Below, piece by piece: positions 31,817-41,253 of a stretch of 53,582 bases of DNA. This stretch comes from Candidatus Woesearchaeota archaeon (lineage in GTDB: Archaea; Nanobdellota; Nanobdellia; Woesearchaeales; JACPBV01), in the NCBI GenBank assembly GCA_019322475.1, contig JAHWIN010000067.1:1-53582 (forward strand), in the 5' to 3' direction. Below the pieces are notes generated by a model. It worked only from the letters and a program-made list of their open reading frames with translations. It searched no databases and was not told the origin of the DNA. The translations under genes were made by a program, and so were the position numbers. The stretch's first letter is position 1. Each line of letters opens with the position of its first letter.

Positions 31817-33361
31817 GTGCCTCCTAAGACGCAGATATCATTCGAGTATATCATAATATTTGGGTTCGTCCTTCTAGTTACCATTCCGCTGCTTTACTAT
31901 GCTCTTGGGGAATCTTCTGTCAGTGCAAAGCTGAATTATGCAGAGGATGCCGTAAATACCCTTGCAAGGGCTGCAGATACTGTCTATTCGATCGGCCCGG
32001 GGACAAGGAAGTATGTGTGGATAAATATGCCGGGAGGGGTAAGGAGCTACTCCCTGGAAAATAAGACCGCTGCAATCCAGATCTATGTGTTCGGGGGATT
32101 AAGCGACGTTTTTGCACAAACAAAGGCAGACCTGGCAGGGATAATTCCCATATCGCAGGGGCAGCATAATGTAAAGGTGGAGATGACAGGATCAGGTTAT
32201 GTGCTCTTTGGGGAAGCCAATGACACGTCGCCTCCTATCGTGATATGGACATCTCCTCAGGGGACTATCAACTACAACGGCATAATCTTAAGGGCAACTA
32301 CGAACGAGTATGCATTATGCAGGTACGATACGTCTGATACTGATTACCTTTCGATGCCCTCTTACCTTGAGGGGTCTGCAGTGGTCCACGAAAAAGACCT
32401 TGGGATAATGCAGAACGGAACCTATACATATTTTGTAAGGTGCCTGGACTCAAGCGGAAACATGATGGCAGACTCTTCAGTTATAAACTTTACTATAGTT
32501 CCCCCCTCAGAATCAAACGAGACAGGAAATGCCACCCTGCCTGTGACGAATGAGACCTATGAGCCTGACCCCCCCATAATCCAGCTTATATCCCCTTATG
32601 AGGGATACATAGATAATGACAGCATACTCCTTTTCGAGTATAATGCCACTGACAACTCGTCTGTCTGGTTCTGCAAGCTGATAATAAACAACACTGTGGA
32701 CCAGATTGATTTTAGCATAACAAAAGGGATCGTACAGAACTTCACCAAGGAAGGGCTTGATTACGGTGATTACAGCTGGATGGTCAACTGCTCGGATTCC
32801 CATGGAAATACCAATTCAAGCCTATCTAGGGGCTTTAAGATAAACTTCAGCCAGGATACAGACATGCCTTCTGTCACCCTTATAAGCCCTGTCAACAACA
32901 CGGTCAGAAATTACTGGCTGGTGGGATTCAGCTACAGCACTACAGACAATACCTCAGGCATAGACCATTGCCAGCTGCATATGAGCGGATTCCTGGACAT
33001 GGGGGGCACAGTTGACTGGGGCATAATAGACAGTCCTGTGGTAGAAGGGCAGCTGGAAACCATAGCAATGCCATTGTTCAAGGGGAACTATACATGGAAC
33101 ATCAGCTGCGTGGATAACAGCTATAACGCCAACGAGGGCTATTCAGAGACGCTTGCACTAAGGGTGAACATAACAGCAGGAGAAGAGGCATTCCTTGACA
33201 GCTGCGCAGGGATTTGCGGCTATAACGGATATAGCGATGGTGTTTGTGAAAATAACCCTACAAAATGCAGGACACTGTATTGCTTAGACTGTTATTTTTC
33301 GGGCGGAGACCAATACTGTATAGGCGGATCAGAATCAGACACCTGCTGCTGCATACCCTAA
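31817..33361 (+). CDS. Large pilin-like surface protein with class III N-terminus and Cys-rich tail
   Basis: This 514-residue protein starts with GTG. PKTQISFEYIIIFGFVLLV resembles the class III pilin signal (Q-x-S-x-E-Y then a helix). About 120 residues of pilin-like sequence follow, then two or three beta-sandwich repeats of roughly 100 residues, each opening with PPI-x-x-x-SP or PSVTLISP-type strands and containing C-x-L/W...NCSD/SCVD pairs. The last 50 residues hold ten or more Cys (CAGICGYNG..., ending CCCIP). Several N-x-S/T sites fit archaeal glycosylation. It opens the pilus operon and may be an adhesive tip protein. Confidence 0.7.
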   Translation: MPPKTQISFEYIIIFGFVLLVTIPLLYYALGESSVSAKLNYAEDAVNTLARAADTVYSIGPGTRKYVWINMPGGVRSYSLENKTAAIQIYVFGGLSDVFAQTKADLAGIIPISQGQHNVKVEMTGSGYVLFGEANDTSPPIVIWTSPQGTINYNGIILRATTNEYALCRYDTSDTDYLSMPSYLEGSAVVHEKDLGIMQNGTYTYFVRCLDSSGNMMADSSVINFTIVPPSESNETGNATLPVTNETYEPDPPIIQLISPYEGYIDNDSILLFEYNATDNSSVWFCKLIINNTVDQIDFSITKGIVQNFTKEGLDYGDYSWMVNCSDSHGNTNSSLSRGFKINFSQDTDMPSVTLISPVNNTVRNYWLVGFSYSTTDNTSGIDHCQLHMSGFLDMGGTVDWGIIDSPVVEGQLETIAMPLFKGNYTWNISCVDNSYNANEGYSETLALRVNITAGEEAFLDSCAGICGYNGYSDGVCENNPTKCRTLYCLDCYFSGGDQYCIGGSESDTCCCIP

Positions 33362-33375
33362 GCTGAGGCTCTAAG

Positions 33376-33759
33376 ATGAAAAAGTCCCAGGTAAGCATGG
33401 AGTTCCTTTTTGCGATAGGCATCATCTTTTTTGTCTTTCTCCTGGTCCTTGGGTTTACTGTAAGCAGGAGCAAAGAGCTCTCTGATTCAGAGGAAGAACT
33501 AAGCAGAAGGGAGGAATGCCTGCTGATTTCAAGCCTGATAACATCAGCTTTTGTAAGCGGAGACGGAACGGCCATAAATGTGTCCTTAAGCTATAACTCC
33601 ACTATCAACACGACAGGAAGGTCCTTTTCATACAAGGAGGTTGATGTAGAGGGGGTCCGCTGCCTGCTGCAGGCCAATGATGTTCCCACAGTACGGCTGA
33701 AGCCAGGCAACGCAAGGATAGAAAACCGGAACGGCTACATAGACATAGAGAATGAATAG
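33376..33759 (+). CDS. Pilin-like protein with class III signal
   Basis: The 127-residue protein starts KKSQVSMEFLFAIGIIFFVFLLV, a short basic start and the Q-V-S-M-E-F motif of class III signal peptides, then one long helix. The remainder is a small beta domain with two Cys residues. It lies 14 bases after the large pilin-like gene and overlaps the next gene by eight bases. Confidence 0.75.
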   Translation: MKKSQVSMEFLFAIGIIFFVFLLVLGFTVSRSKELSDSEEELSRREECLLISSLITSAFVSGDGTAINVSLSYNSTINTTGRSFSYKEVDVEGVRCLLQANDVPTVRLKPGNARIENRNGYIDIENE

Positions 33760-34228
33760 GAAATCACAGATCGCTGTCATCGACCTGACAATCTCATTAT
33801 TTATAGCTACAATCATAATAATCTTTATCACATTTGCATGGAACAGGAATGCTGCCATCTTAAATGAGAATGCAGATTACAAGGAGATGCAGGTCGTCGC
33901 TTTCCAGGCCATCGACATGCTCGTAAGGTCTGAAGGCAGCCCGTCTTCATGGGAGGAAAACCCCTCCAGCGCCAGGGCTATAGGCCTGGCCTCTTCTGAC
34001 AGGAATATCTCAGAAGATAAGCTAAACTCATTTACCGGCCTTTCATACTCTAATGCCTCCCAGGCCCTTGGGACAGAGCTGTATGATTTTTATTTCCAGC
34101 TGAAGGATATCAATGGCACCAGCCTGTACAGCTGCGGCAAAGCCCCGGATAACCTTGTCGTCAATGTGCAGAGGCTGGCCCTGTATAAAAATGAGACTGC
34201 AATCGTGGAATTCGCGCTTTGGAAATAA
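33752..34228 (+). CDS. Pilin-like protein, minor
   Basis: The 158-residue protein starts NRKSQIAVIDLTISLFIATIIIIFITF, a pilin-like basic segment and helix, though the Glu+5 position is occupied by Asp (QIAVID). The soluble domain has several N-x-S/T sites and no repeats. Overlaps with both neighbours show tight coupling within the pilus operon. Confidence 0.7.
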   Translation: MNRKSQIAVIDLTISLFIATIIIIFITFAWNRNAAILNENADYKEMQVVAFQAIDMLVRSEGSPSSWEENPSSARAIGLASSDRNISEDKLNSFTGLSYSNASQALGTELYDFYFQLKDINGTSLYSCGKAPDNLVVNVQRLALYKNETAIVEFALWK

Positions 34229-34616
34229 GGCATTCATCTTTTCGCTGGACGCCCTTATCGCTGTTATAGTAGCTGTCTCCCTGCTCAGCGCCTCTTCATC
34301 CTACATCAGCAGGTCAAGAAGCGAGCCTGTCTCCGAACTGCAGGCCATAAGGATAGGCTCTGATGTCCTTGCCTTGATGGATTATAGTGGCGCATTGGAC
34401 AATCTGGATTTTGAAAGGATGGATCTTGAGCTTAACAGGCTTCTTCCTATCAACTATCATATGAGGATAGAGGCAGAATGCATGGAAGGGGGCCCTGTTA
34501 CAGCAGAAACTACAGACACTTTTCCTAAAGACAGGTTCATAGGGGCAGGGAGCAGGATTTTCATAACCAATGCAAGCAACTATTGCATAGCTGATTTCAG
34601 CATATGGCTAAAATGA
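34191..34616 (+). CDS. Pilin-like protein, minor, overlapping start
   Basis: The 141-residue product starts at the ATG at 34191, 38 bases inside the previous gene. This leaves a short basic segment before the helix NKAFIFSLDALIAVIVAVSLL, again pilin-like with Asp in place of the usual Glu. Longer versions of this frame have Cys/Pro-rich N-termini unlike a secreted protein. The soluble part ends CIADFSIWLK and resembles the end of the previous protein (VEFALWK). Confidence 0.65.
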   Translation: MRLQSWNSRFGNKAFIFSLDALIAVIVAVSLLSASSSYISRSRSEPVSELQAIRIGSDVLALMDYSGALDNLDFERMDLELNRLLPINYHMRIEAECMEGGPVTAETTDTFPKDRFIGAGSRIFITNASNYCIADFSIWLK

Positions 34617-35437
34617 GGATGCTAAAAGGCAGAAAAAATGGATTTTTGTTTACGCTAGGCATGACCTTTTTGGCGCTGTCTATCCTGGCGCTGTCTGTTA
34701 TGGTATTCAGGCATTCAGAGGGCTCTGAAGGCCTGCTGGCCAGGCTTGCTGCAGCAGATAAGGCGCGTGATATGGATATCTCGATAAAGAAAAGCATTGC
34801 AGAGATATTTGCAGCCAAGTCAGGCATATCTATAAACATCACTGAAGGAGGCATATATCTTGAGGAAACGCTCCCTAACGATAATATCCTGCTCTTCAGC
34901 AGCGCAGCCACCCAATTTCTGGATTTTGCAGGGTCCAGTATACCCTGGATCAACCTAAGCATCAATGAAAGCGAAAAGCTGCCTTTAAGGATAATGCCCC
35001 AGAACATACTCTATCACCATAGAGAAAATCTGAGCAACATCGAGGTTATGCCTTCAAGCATAAACTTCGCGGGCTATGAGGTTATTCTGGATGCTGAAAA
35101 GAACCTGAGCTGCAGCTGGACCTTTGACCCTGGAAGCTTTAACCTGAGCTTTGAAGCCAAAGGCGACATTTCCGGCTGTGGTTATACAACCAACATGATC
35201 GATCCTGCAAGTGCAGAGATAGCCATCGACAGCGAGGGAGAAGGAAGGGCAATAACATTAACAGTAGACAATGGGGCATTATCCTTTAACATCACAGAGG
35301 GGGTATCTGCAAGAGCAAGGACAAAGATAATGATAAGCCAGCCGGATGTTAGCATAATCGGAGATTCCATAGTTTTAAGGATACGCCTGGGCGGGTTCGG
35401 GGTCTATAAAGAAAGCAGAGTGACCCTGGCCGGATGA
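34604..35437 (+). CDS. Secreted pilus-associated protein, minor pilin-like
   Basis: The 277-residue protein has a basic start and one N-terminal helix (KNGFLFTLGMTFLALSILALSVMVF), then about 235 residues of beta-rich extracellular sequence with several N-x-S/T sites and two Cys residues. It overlaps the previous gene by 13 bases. No prepilin cleavage motif is obvious, so it may be a membrane-anchored accessory protein of the filament. Confidence 0.65.
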   Translation: MAKMRMLKGRKNGFLFTLGMTFLALSILALSVMVFRHSEGSEGLLARLAAADKARDMDISIKKSIAEIFAAKSGISINITEGGIYLEETLPNDNILLFSSAATQFLDFAGSSIPWINLSINESEKLPLRIMPQNILYHHRENLSNIEVMPSSINFAGYEVILDAEKNLSCSWTFDPGSFNLSFEAKGDISGCGYTTNMIDPASAEIAIDSEGEGRAITLTVDNGALSFNITEGVSARARTKIMISQPDVSIIGDSIVLRIRLGGFGVYKESRVTLAG

Positions 35438-35585
35438 CCTGTAAAAAAGAGGCTTTATCCGCAGCCTTAAGGGCTTTTAGGGGTATGGTCCAGCCTGTTT
35501 ACCATTTAAAAATTAATACATAGATTTATAATTGATAGCCACGATAATCCTATAATCAGCTATTTAGAGGTTTAGGTTTCAGGGG

Positions 35586-36494
35586 GTGAAAAATATTCCT
35601 AGAAGGAAGAGCTCAAAAGATATCTATGCAAGGCTATTATTCATCCTAGTCCTGCTTATGGTAATTTCTGTTTATGCTATTATGCTCCTTAAGAGGTTTC
35701 CTATAAGGCTGACCTACAGCAGGATGGTTTTTATCTATATCATCCTTGGAGTTTTAGGGCTGTCTGTCTTGTTCTTTATGCGCCCCCTTATAACTATGAT
35801 GTATGGCGCCTTAAGGAAGAAAAAAAAGGAGCTTTTGGCATCAAAGCAGAAAAAGGCAAAAGAAAGGGCTGAAAAAAAGGCAAGGAAGAAAAGGGGGATG
35901 AGGCTTAGGGAAAAAAAGAAAAAAGCTGAAGAAAAAAGGGCTGTAAGGGAGCTGAATGCGAAGAAAAGGAATAAAAAGCTGGAAAAGGAAAAAAGGATAG
36001 CTGAAAAGCTTAGGAAAAAAGAGAAGAAAGCCAGGCTTAAAGAGAAAAAGAAGAGGGAAAGGTTAAGGCTAAGGCGGGAGAAGAGAGAAAGGAAGGAAAG
36101 GAAGAAGAGGGAAAAGAGGCTGGAAAAGGAAAGGAAGAAGATCGAAAGGCGGGGAAAGGGGATCTTTTCAGGCCTGTCCAGAAAAAAAAAGGCCAAGAAA
36201 GAAGAGCCTCATGAAGAAGAGAAAAAACCGAAGAAAAAGAGCATCCCTTTGGTCAAAGAGCTTTCCAAAAGCTGGAAGATAGAGGTAGGAAGGTATGAGA
36301 CAGATATCGATGTTCTTTATAAGATAATAGACAAGAAAGGACGGATAAGCCTTTCTGCAGTAGCAGATTATTTCGGCGTCACTAAGGCAAAGGCAGAGGA
36401 ATGGGCATCGATCCTTCAGGAGCATGATCTGGCGGATATCCATTACCCCCCTATAGGCGACCCTGAACTTGTAAGGAAGGGCGAGCAAAAATGA
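35586..36494 (+). CDS. Membrane protein with basic coiled coil and C-terminal winged helix
   Basis: The 302-residue protein starts with GTG. Two membrane helices (about 14-36 and 47-66) are followed by about 130 residues of nearly uninterrupted Lys/Arg/Glu/Ala coiled coil (78-205) and a winged-helix domain (about 225-300) with VLYKIIDKKGRISLSAVADYFGV and YPPIGDPELV. Both termini appear cytoplasmic. The winged helix might act as a protein adaptor or bind DNA. It overlaps the secretion ATPase start by four bases, so it is an integral part of the pilus assembly unit. Confidence 0.7.
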   Translation: MKNIPRRKSSKDIYARLLFILVLLMVISVYAIMLLKRFPIRLTYSRMVFIYIILGVLGLSVLFFMRPLITMMYGALRKKKKELLASKQKKAKERAEKKARKKRGMRLREKKKKAEEKRAVRELNAKKRNKKLEKEKRIAEKLRKKEKKARLKEKKKRERLRLRREKRERKERKKREKRLEKERKKIERRGKGIFSGLSRKKKAKKEEPHEEEKKPKKKSIPLVKELSKSWKIEVGRYETDIDVLYKIIDKKGRISLSAVADYFGVTKAKAEEWASILQEHDLADIHYPPIGDPELVRKGEQK

Positions 36495-38011
36495 AACTTT
36501 TAGAGATAGACAAGTACCTTGTGCAGGCAGACGGCGTTAAGGCCTATGCCCGGATAATGGGCGGCAAGGGTGTCAGCAAGGAGTATAAGATAAGCGTGCC
36601 TGAGCTGAGCAAGCCGACTCTTGCGCTGATCGACGAGATAAAGCATGAGCTTATAATGGAGGTCAAGGTATCTGCAGCCGAGGTATTAGACCCTAAGATA
36701 ATGGACCAGCTAAAGAAAAGGTTCAGGGAAAAGGCTGACGAGCTTCTGAAGAACAAGCTTCCCAGCATAGAGGAAGAAAAGAAGAGCTTTTTGATAGGAA
36801 GCTTATTGCATGAGATGCTTGGATTCGGAAAGATCGAATTCCTCCTTAACGATGTGAACCTTGAGGAGATAGTGATAAACTCCGCAGACGAGGCTTTGAG
36901 GGTCTACCATAAGAAGCATGGATGGCTTGAGACAAATGTGGCTATCGAATCAGAAGAGAATATCCAGAACCTGGCCAATATGATAGCGAGGAGGGTGGGA
37001 AGGCAGATAACTGTGCTGAACCCCCTACTGGATGCGCATCTTGTTACAGGCGACAGGGCAAATGCTGTCTTTTATCCGATCTCCAACAAGGGAAACACTA
37101 TCACGATAAGGAAATTCGCAAGGGACCCATGGACAGTGACGGACTTCATCACAAACCAGACCTCAAATTCTGAGATATTTGCCCTGATATGGCTGGCGAT
37201 ACAGTACGAGATGAATATCCTGATAAGCGGAGGGACAGGATCCGGAAAAACCTCCCTGTTGAACGTCTGCACGCCGTTCATACCCCCCAACCACAGGCTG
37301 ATAAGCATAGAAGATACGAGGGAGCTTCAGCTTCCTTCTTTCCTTTACTGGTGCCCCCTTACGACAAGGCAGCCGAATCCCGAGGGAAAAGGAGAAGTTA
37401 CGATGCTTGACCTATTGGTAAATTCATTGAGGATGAGGCCTGACAGGATAATACTTGGAGAGATGAGAAGGAAAGCAGAGGCAGAGGTCCTGTTTGAGGC
37501 CATGCATACAGGGCATAGCGTCTATGCTACGGTCCACGCTGATTCCACAAGCGAGACTATCCAGCGGCTTGTCAATCCGCCTATAGAGGTTCCGCCCAAC
37601 CTGCTTGGGGCTGTAAACCTTAATGTCGTGATGTTCAGGGACAGGAGGAAGGGGATAAGGAGAACCTACCAGGTTGGGGAGTTTGTGACCTCTGAGGAAG
37701 GGGGCAGGATAACCGTAAAGCCAAACATACTATACCGCTGGAAGGCTTCGACAGACACCATAGTGCAGCATTCCCTTTCATTAAGGCTGTTTGAGGAGCT
37801 AAGCAGGCATACAGGCTTAAGCCAGGCAGAGATAACCAAAGACCTGAAGACAAAAAAATCCATCCTTGAATATCTCGTAAAAAATAAGGTAAGAAAGATA
37901 GAGGATGTCGGAAATGTGATAAAGGGGTATTATCTTGACCCTGACCTTATAGTCAGCTCTGTCAACAGGAGCATGAACAGCGAAAAGCTGTTGAAATCGG
38001 TCCATAAGTGA
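36491..38011 (+). CDS. Type IV pilus/Tad-like secretion ATPase (VirB11/TadA family)
   Basis: The 506-residue hexameric ATPase powers pilus assembly. Walker A ISGGTGSGKTS lies near 242-249, an Asp box IEDTRELQLP follows, Walker B DRIILGEMRR near 316, and a His box ATVHADSTSETIQR near 346. The N-terminal domain carries GFGKIEFLLNDVNLEEIVIN. Downstream are two TadC-like membrane proteins, the usual archaeal arrangement. Confidence 0.92.
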   Translation: MKLLEIDKYLVQADGVKAYARIMGGKGVSKEYKISVPELSKPTLALIDEIKHELIMEVKVSAAEVLDPKIMDQLKKRFREKADELLKNKLPSIEEEKKSFLIGSLLHEMLGFGKIEFLLNDVNLEEIVINSADEALRVYHKKHGWLETNVAIESEENIQNLANMIARRVGRQITVLNPLLDAHLVTGDRANAVFYPISNKGNTITIRKFARDPWTVTDFITNQTSNSEIFALIWLAIQYEMNILISGGTGSGKTSLLNVCTPFIPPNHRLISIEDTRELQLPSFLYWCPLTTRQPNPEGKGEVTMLDLLVNSLRMRPDRIILGEMRRKAEAEVLFEAMHTGHSVYATVHADSTSETIQRLVNPPIEVPPNLLGAVNLNVVMFRDRRKGIRRTYQVGEFVTSEEGGRITVKPNILYRWKASTDTIVQHSLSLRLFEELSRHTGLSQAEITKDLKTKKSILEYLVKNKVRKIEDVGNVIKGYYLDPDLIVSSVNRSMNSEKLLKSVHK

Positions 38012-38016
38012 TAACT

Positions 38017-38907
38017 ATGTTTAAGCTACCTTACTCATTGCTGCCCTTAAAATCCCTAAGGAGGTTTTCGCATATCTTCATGGGCATGGCTGAATCTGTC
38101 CAGGGCATGTTCCCTTTCCTGAAACTAAGCCTAAGGCAGGCAGAGGTTGATTTTTCAGTAAAAGAGTACTTGAGCATGTGCATTTTCTCCTCGCTGCTGT
38201 TTCTCGTTTTTTTTGGCAGCATCATCAGCATGATCCTGGCCATGACAGGTGTCGAGAGTTTTCTTCTCTTTGGGATAATGGCCTCTTTTGCAGCCTCTTT
38301 GTTCGTCTTTATCCAGCAGGTGAACTACCCCAAGCTCTATTCCCACAGGAGGGTCAAAAACATAGAGCAGAACCTTTTAGGGGCCTTACAGAACATATTG
38401 ATAGAGCTCAATTCAGGCGCCCCTTTGTTCAACATCCTTGTAAACCTGTCTAAAGGGGACTATGGCAATGTTTCAGAGGAGTTTTCAAAGGCTGTCAAGG
38501 AGATAAATGCCGGAAAGTCACAGATAGCCACATTAGAGAACATGGCTGCTGTAAACCCCTCTGTATTTTTCAGAAGAGCCATATGGCAGCTTGTCAACGG
38601 CATGAAATCAGGGGCAGACCTGTCTTCTGTCGTCAATGAAATCATCAACTCGTTATCAGAGGAGCAGGTCCTTCAGATACAGAAATACGGGTCCCAGCTC
38701 AACCCCCTGGCGATGTTTTATATGCTTGTCGTGGTGATAGCCCCTTCGCTTGGGATGACTTTCCTGATCATACTTGCCTCATTCATCAAACTCTCTACAT
38801 CTACAACAAAACTTGTTTTCTGGGGCCTTTATGGGGTAGTGATATTCTTCCAGATAATGTTCATGGGAGTGATAAAATCCAGGAGGCCTAACCTGTTGAG
38901 GGCTTAA
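38017..38907 (+). CDS. Type II secretion F-domain membrane protein, TadB/TadC-like
   Basis: The 296-residue protein is the inner-membrane platform of the pilus machine. Two hydrophobic helices lie near 55-100, a cytoplasmic T2SF domain includes NLLGALQNILIELNSGAPLFNIL, and two or three C-terminal helices begin near 232. The ATG at 38017 follows GTGAT; the GTG at 38008 overlaps the ATPase stop. It is followed by a second T2SF protein. Confidence 0.85.
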   Translation: MFKLPYSLLPLKSLRRFSHIFMGMAESVQGMFPFLKLSLRQAEVDFSVKEYLSMCIFSSLLFLVFFGSIISMILAMTGVESFLLFGIMASFAASLFVFIQQVNYPKLYSHRRVKNIEQNLLGALQNILIELNSGAPLFNILVNLSKGDYGNVSEEFSKAVKEINAGKSQIATLENMAAVNPSVFFRRAIWQLVNGMKSGADLSSVVNEIINSLSEEQVLQIQKYGSQLNPLAMFYMLVVVIAPSLGMTFLIILASFIKLSTSTTKLVFWGLYGVVIFFQIMFMGVIKSRRPNLLRA

Positions 38908-38908
38908 G

Positions 38909-39883
38909 ATGTACATATTTTTAGCAAAGCTTTATCCGAAAAAACTGAGAGATGGCTACTCCGAGCTGATTAGGTATTCGGGGATCAAGATCCACAGGGA
39001 TAAGTTTATGGGGCTTCTGCTTTCCCTTGGATTTCTTTTAGCTTTGGCTTCTGCTTTTTTTTTGGCCTTATTTTTCAGGGTCCCTTTGCTTGTCTCATTT
39101 ATCCTGGTCTTTTCCATGGTCCAGGTACTGAGCTATTTTATGCTGCTGTTAAGGGCAGATGCCAAGGCGAGATTCGTGGAAGAGATACTTCCTGATGTTC
39201 TTCAGCTGATGTCTTCTAACCTAAGGGCAGGCCTGACTACTGACAAGGCCCTTCTTCTGTCTGCAAGGCCTGAATTCGGCCCTTTCCAGGATGAGATAAA
39301 CCAGGTAGGAAAAGAGATCACTATGGGCAAGGACATAAGCAGCGCATTGCTGGAGATGGGCAGCCACATCAAAAGCGAGACACTGAACAAGACCATAGCG
39401 CTCATAGTTTCAGGACTGAAGGCAGGCGGGGAGCTGGCAGCCCTTCTTGAGCAGACAGCCAGAAACCTGAGGAGGGAGGCGCTTGTCAACAGGAGGATAA
39501 GGGCTAACATAATGATGTATGTCATCTTTATCTTTATCGCTATATCTTTCGGAGCGCCATTGCTGTTCGGGCTGAGCTCTTTTTTGGTGGAGGTCCTTAC
39601 GAATAACCTTAAGTCTGTAGAGCTTCCAACATCTGCCATCGCAGGAACCCTTCCCATCTCATTTTCTTCTGTCAGCATAACCCCTGATTTTGTCATGATG
39701 TTTGCTGTGGTCTTCCTTGTAACATCATCTATACTGGGGTCTTTGATACTTGGCCTTATGTCAAAAGGCAGAGAAAGGGACGGGATAAAGTACATGCCTA
39801 TCTTAGCGCTTATCAGCGTAGCTATATTCTTCCTTATAAGGATAGCGATAAAGAACATGCTTGGCGGGCTTTTCGGATTTTGA
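38909..39883 (+). CDS. Type II secretion F-domain membrane protein, second copy
   Basis: The 324-residue protein has N-terminal helices near 30-75, the T2SF cytoplasmic domain with EILPDVLQLMSSNLRAGLTTDKALLL and GLKAGGELAALLEQTARNLRREALV, then C-terminal helices from about 205. It starts one base after the first T2SF gene. Paired T2SF proteins with one ATPase match archaeal type IV pilus loci. No prepilin peptidase gene is in this window. Confidence 0.87.
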   Translation: MYIFLAKLYPKKLRDGYSELIRYSGIKIHRDKFMGLLLSLGFLLALASAFFLALFFRVPLLVSFILVFSMVQVLSYFMLLLRADAKARFVEEILPDVLQLMSSNLRAGLTTDKALLLSARPEFGPFQDEINQVGKEITMGKDISSALLEMGSHIKSETLNKTIALIVSGLKAGGELAALLEQTARNLRREALVNRRIRANIMMYVIFIFIAISFGAPLLFGLSSFLVEVLTNNLKSVELPTSAIAGTLPISFSSVSITPDFVMMFAVVFLVTSSILGSLILGLMSKGRERDGIKYMPILALISVAIFFLIRIAIKNMLGGLFGF

Positions 39884-40003
39884 CGGCCTGAAAAAGGATA
39901 GTGCAGGATCCCATCAGGCTGCTACAGGGATCTGAGCCAGCAAAAGATTCCGGCAATAACCTGCCAAAATACATATCAAAAGGCCGGACCTTCATATCTG
40001 CCA

Positions 40004-40456
40004 TTAGGCTGATTTTATCCTTTTGCTGCCTTTCTTATTTATGGCGGACTTTATCTTTTTTGCCTGCGGCCTAAAGCCGAACTCCTTGCCTATCATAAGT
40101 ATTTGGTAAGATGTTACCACAAATATGAGGAATGCCAGTATAAGGAATATGTAGGCAGGATAGAGCATGGCTTCGTTGAGGGTTTCCCTCCATCCAAACA
40201 GCTTAGAGAGAGTATGCCATATAGAGAACGAAAGGATGAATATGAGGCATAACAGGAAGTTAGAGGTATGCTTCCTCAGGGAAGACCCTTTTGAAAGAGA
40301 GCCTAAAGCCATGCTCGTCCATATGATGGCCAATATCCCAAATGACAATGTTACAAAGCCTATCGCCACTTCAGTATCAGCGACGATCCTGAAGATCGCT
40401 GTCAATCCTCCGGCTACTGCTATGAGCGCCAATAACACCATCCATGCTTTTTTCAT
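40004..40456 (-). CDS. Four-helix membrane protein, unknown
   Basis: The 150-residue protein has four hydrophobic segments (about 5-24, 32-52, 66-84, 98-120) and a strongly basic C-terminal tail (KKIKSAINKKGSKRIK). No family was recognised. It lies about 40 bases after the P-loop-less KaiC-like gene (40498-41103) on the same strand and is probably co-transcribed with it. Confidence 0.6.
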   Translation of the reverse strand: MKKAWMVLLALIAVAGGLTAIFRIVADTEVAIGFVTLSFGILAIIWTSMALGSLSKGSSLRKHTSNFLLCLIFILSFSIWHTLSKLFGWRETLNEAMLYPAYIFLILAFLIFVVTSYQILMIGKEFGFRPQAKKIKSAINKKGSKRIKSA

Positions 40457-40497
40457 CCTACCACCTCTTTTACCTGATTATATGCCAATTATGCTAA

Positions 40498-41103
40498 TTA
40501 AAGGTCTAGTATCACGTCACAGAACTGTGTCAATTCTTCTATAAGATCCTTATCGTCCTTTTTCCTTAACGAGACTATTATACCCTTGACAGCCCAAACC
40601 CGCATCTTGCCTGCCAGAAAGTGGATGAACTTGGCAACAGTAGCTGCGTTGTTGTAGAGGAGAAGGGTGGACAAGGAGTCGAAAAAGACAAACTTTTCCT
40701 TTGAGGGAAGTGACATGACAGCCTGGTCCATAGCGATAGAGATGTCGCTGAGGTTGTCTGGCGACCCGATATAAAGGCATTTATCTGTCTTCTCTATCTT
40801 TCCGCCCGCGGTTTTAGTGACAGCGTCGATAAAGATGATCATCTTTGTCTCTATCTTCTTTTTCTTAAATATGCTCTCCATAGTCTTAAACGGCTTATTC
40901 AGGCTCACGTAGACTCCGGGAAGGCTCTGCTCATCTATGAGGTTCCTTATCATCTTCAGGTTGGTCTCCTGGTAATCCTTAGCTCCCACAGTGGCCAATG
41001 CAACATACTGCTTAAGGTCCTTAAGGCTGCCTTTGAAGCCTTTTTTTGCCTGCCCTGTGCTTTCGCCATCTTTGCCTTTCTTCTTTTCTTCCATATACCT
41101 CAT
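40498..41103 (-). CDS. RecA/KaiC-fold protein lacking a P-loop
   Basis: The 201-residue product keeps the core of a KaiC/RAD55-like domain (GVYVSLNKPFKTM, MIIFIDAVTK, VFFDSLSTLLLYN, KGIIVSL) but the segment where GxxGxGKT belongs reads ALATVGAKDYQETN. It should therefore not bind ATP in the usual way. The N-terminal 25 residues are Lys/Gly-rich and disordered. It is divergent from the two intact KaiC-like genes at 41498-42912, with MITE copy B between, which suggests a non-enzymatic partner or regulator. Confidence 0.6.
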   Translation of the reverse strand: MRYMEEKKKGKDGESTGQAKKGFKGSLKDLKQYVALATVGAKDYQETNLKMIRNLIDEQSLPGVYVSLNKPFKTMESIFKKKKIETKMIIFIDAVTKTAGGKIEKTDKCLYIGSPDNLSDISIAMDQAVMSLPSKEKFVFFDSLSTLLLYNNAATVAKFIHFLAGKMRVWAVKGIIVSLRKKDDKDLIEELTQFCDVILDL

Positions 41104-41253
41104 TCCAGCTTAGCTCCTATTTAAATTTTTTGAATCGTCGGGCTTTTAAGATATCAACGAAAACAGCTTATTTTCGTACATTTTATATATGGGTCCCTTC
41201 TAAGCCATTATTGGCTGTATCTTTTGAGAGCATATCTTGTCAGCGGCAGTTCC

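Noticed and set aside
31675..31884. Leftward 69-codon frame overlapping the large pilin-like gene
   Set aside because: It runs through the promoter region and the pilin N-terminus, has no recognisable sequence and no ribosome-binding site.
35735..36196. 153-codon antisense frame rich in Phe/Ser/Leu
   Set aside because: It is the mirror of the Lys/Glu/Arg-rich coiled coil on the plus strand and has no independent start signals.
30774..39883. Archaellum operon
   Set aside because: No FlaH/FlaI/FlaJ set is evident: there is one TadA-like ATPase with two T2SF proteins and no FlaH-like ATPase next to them, which fits a pilus or Tad-like system better.
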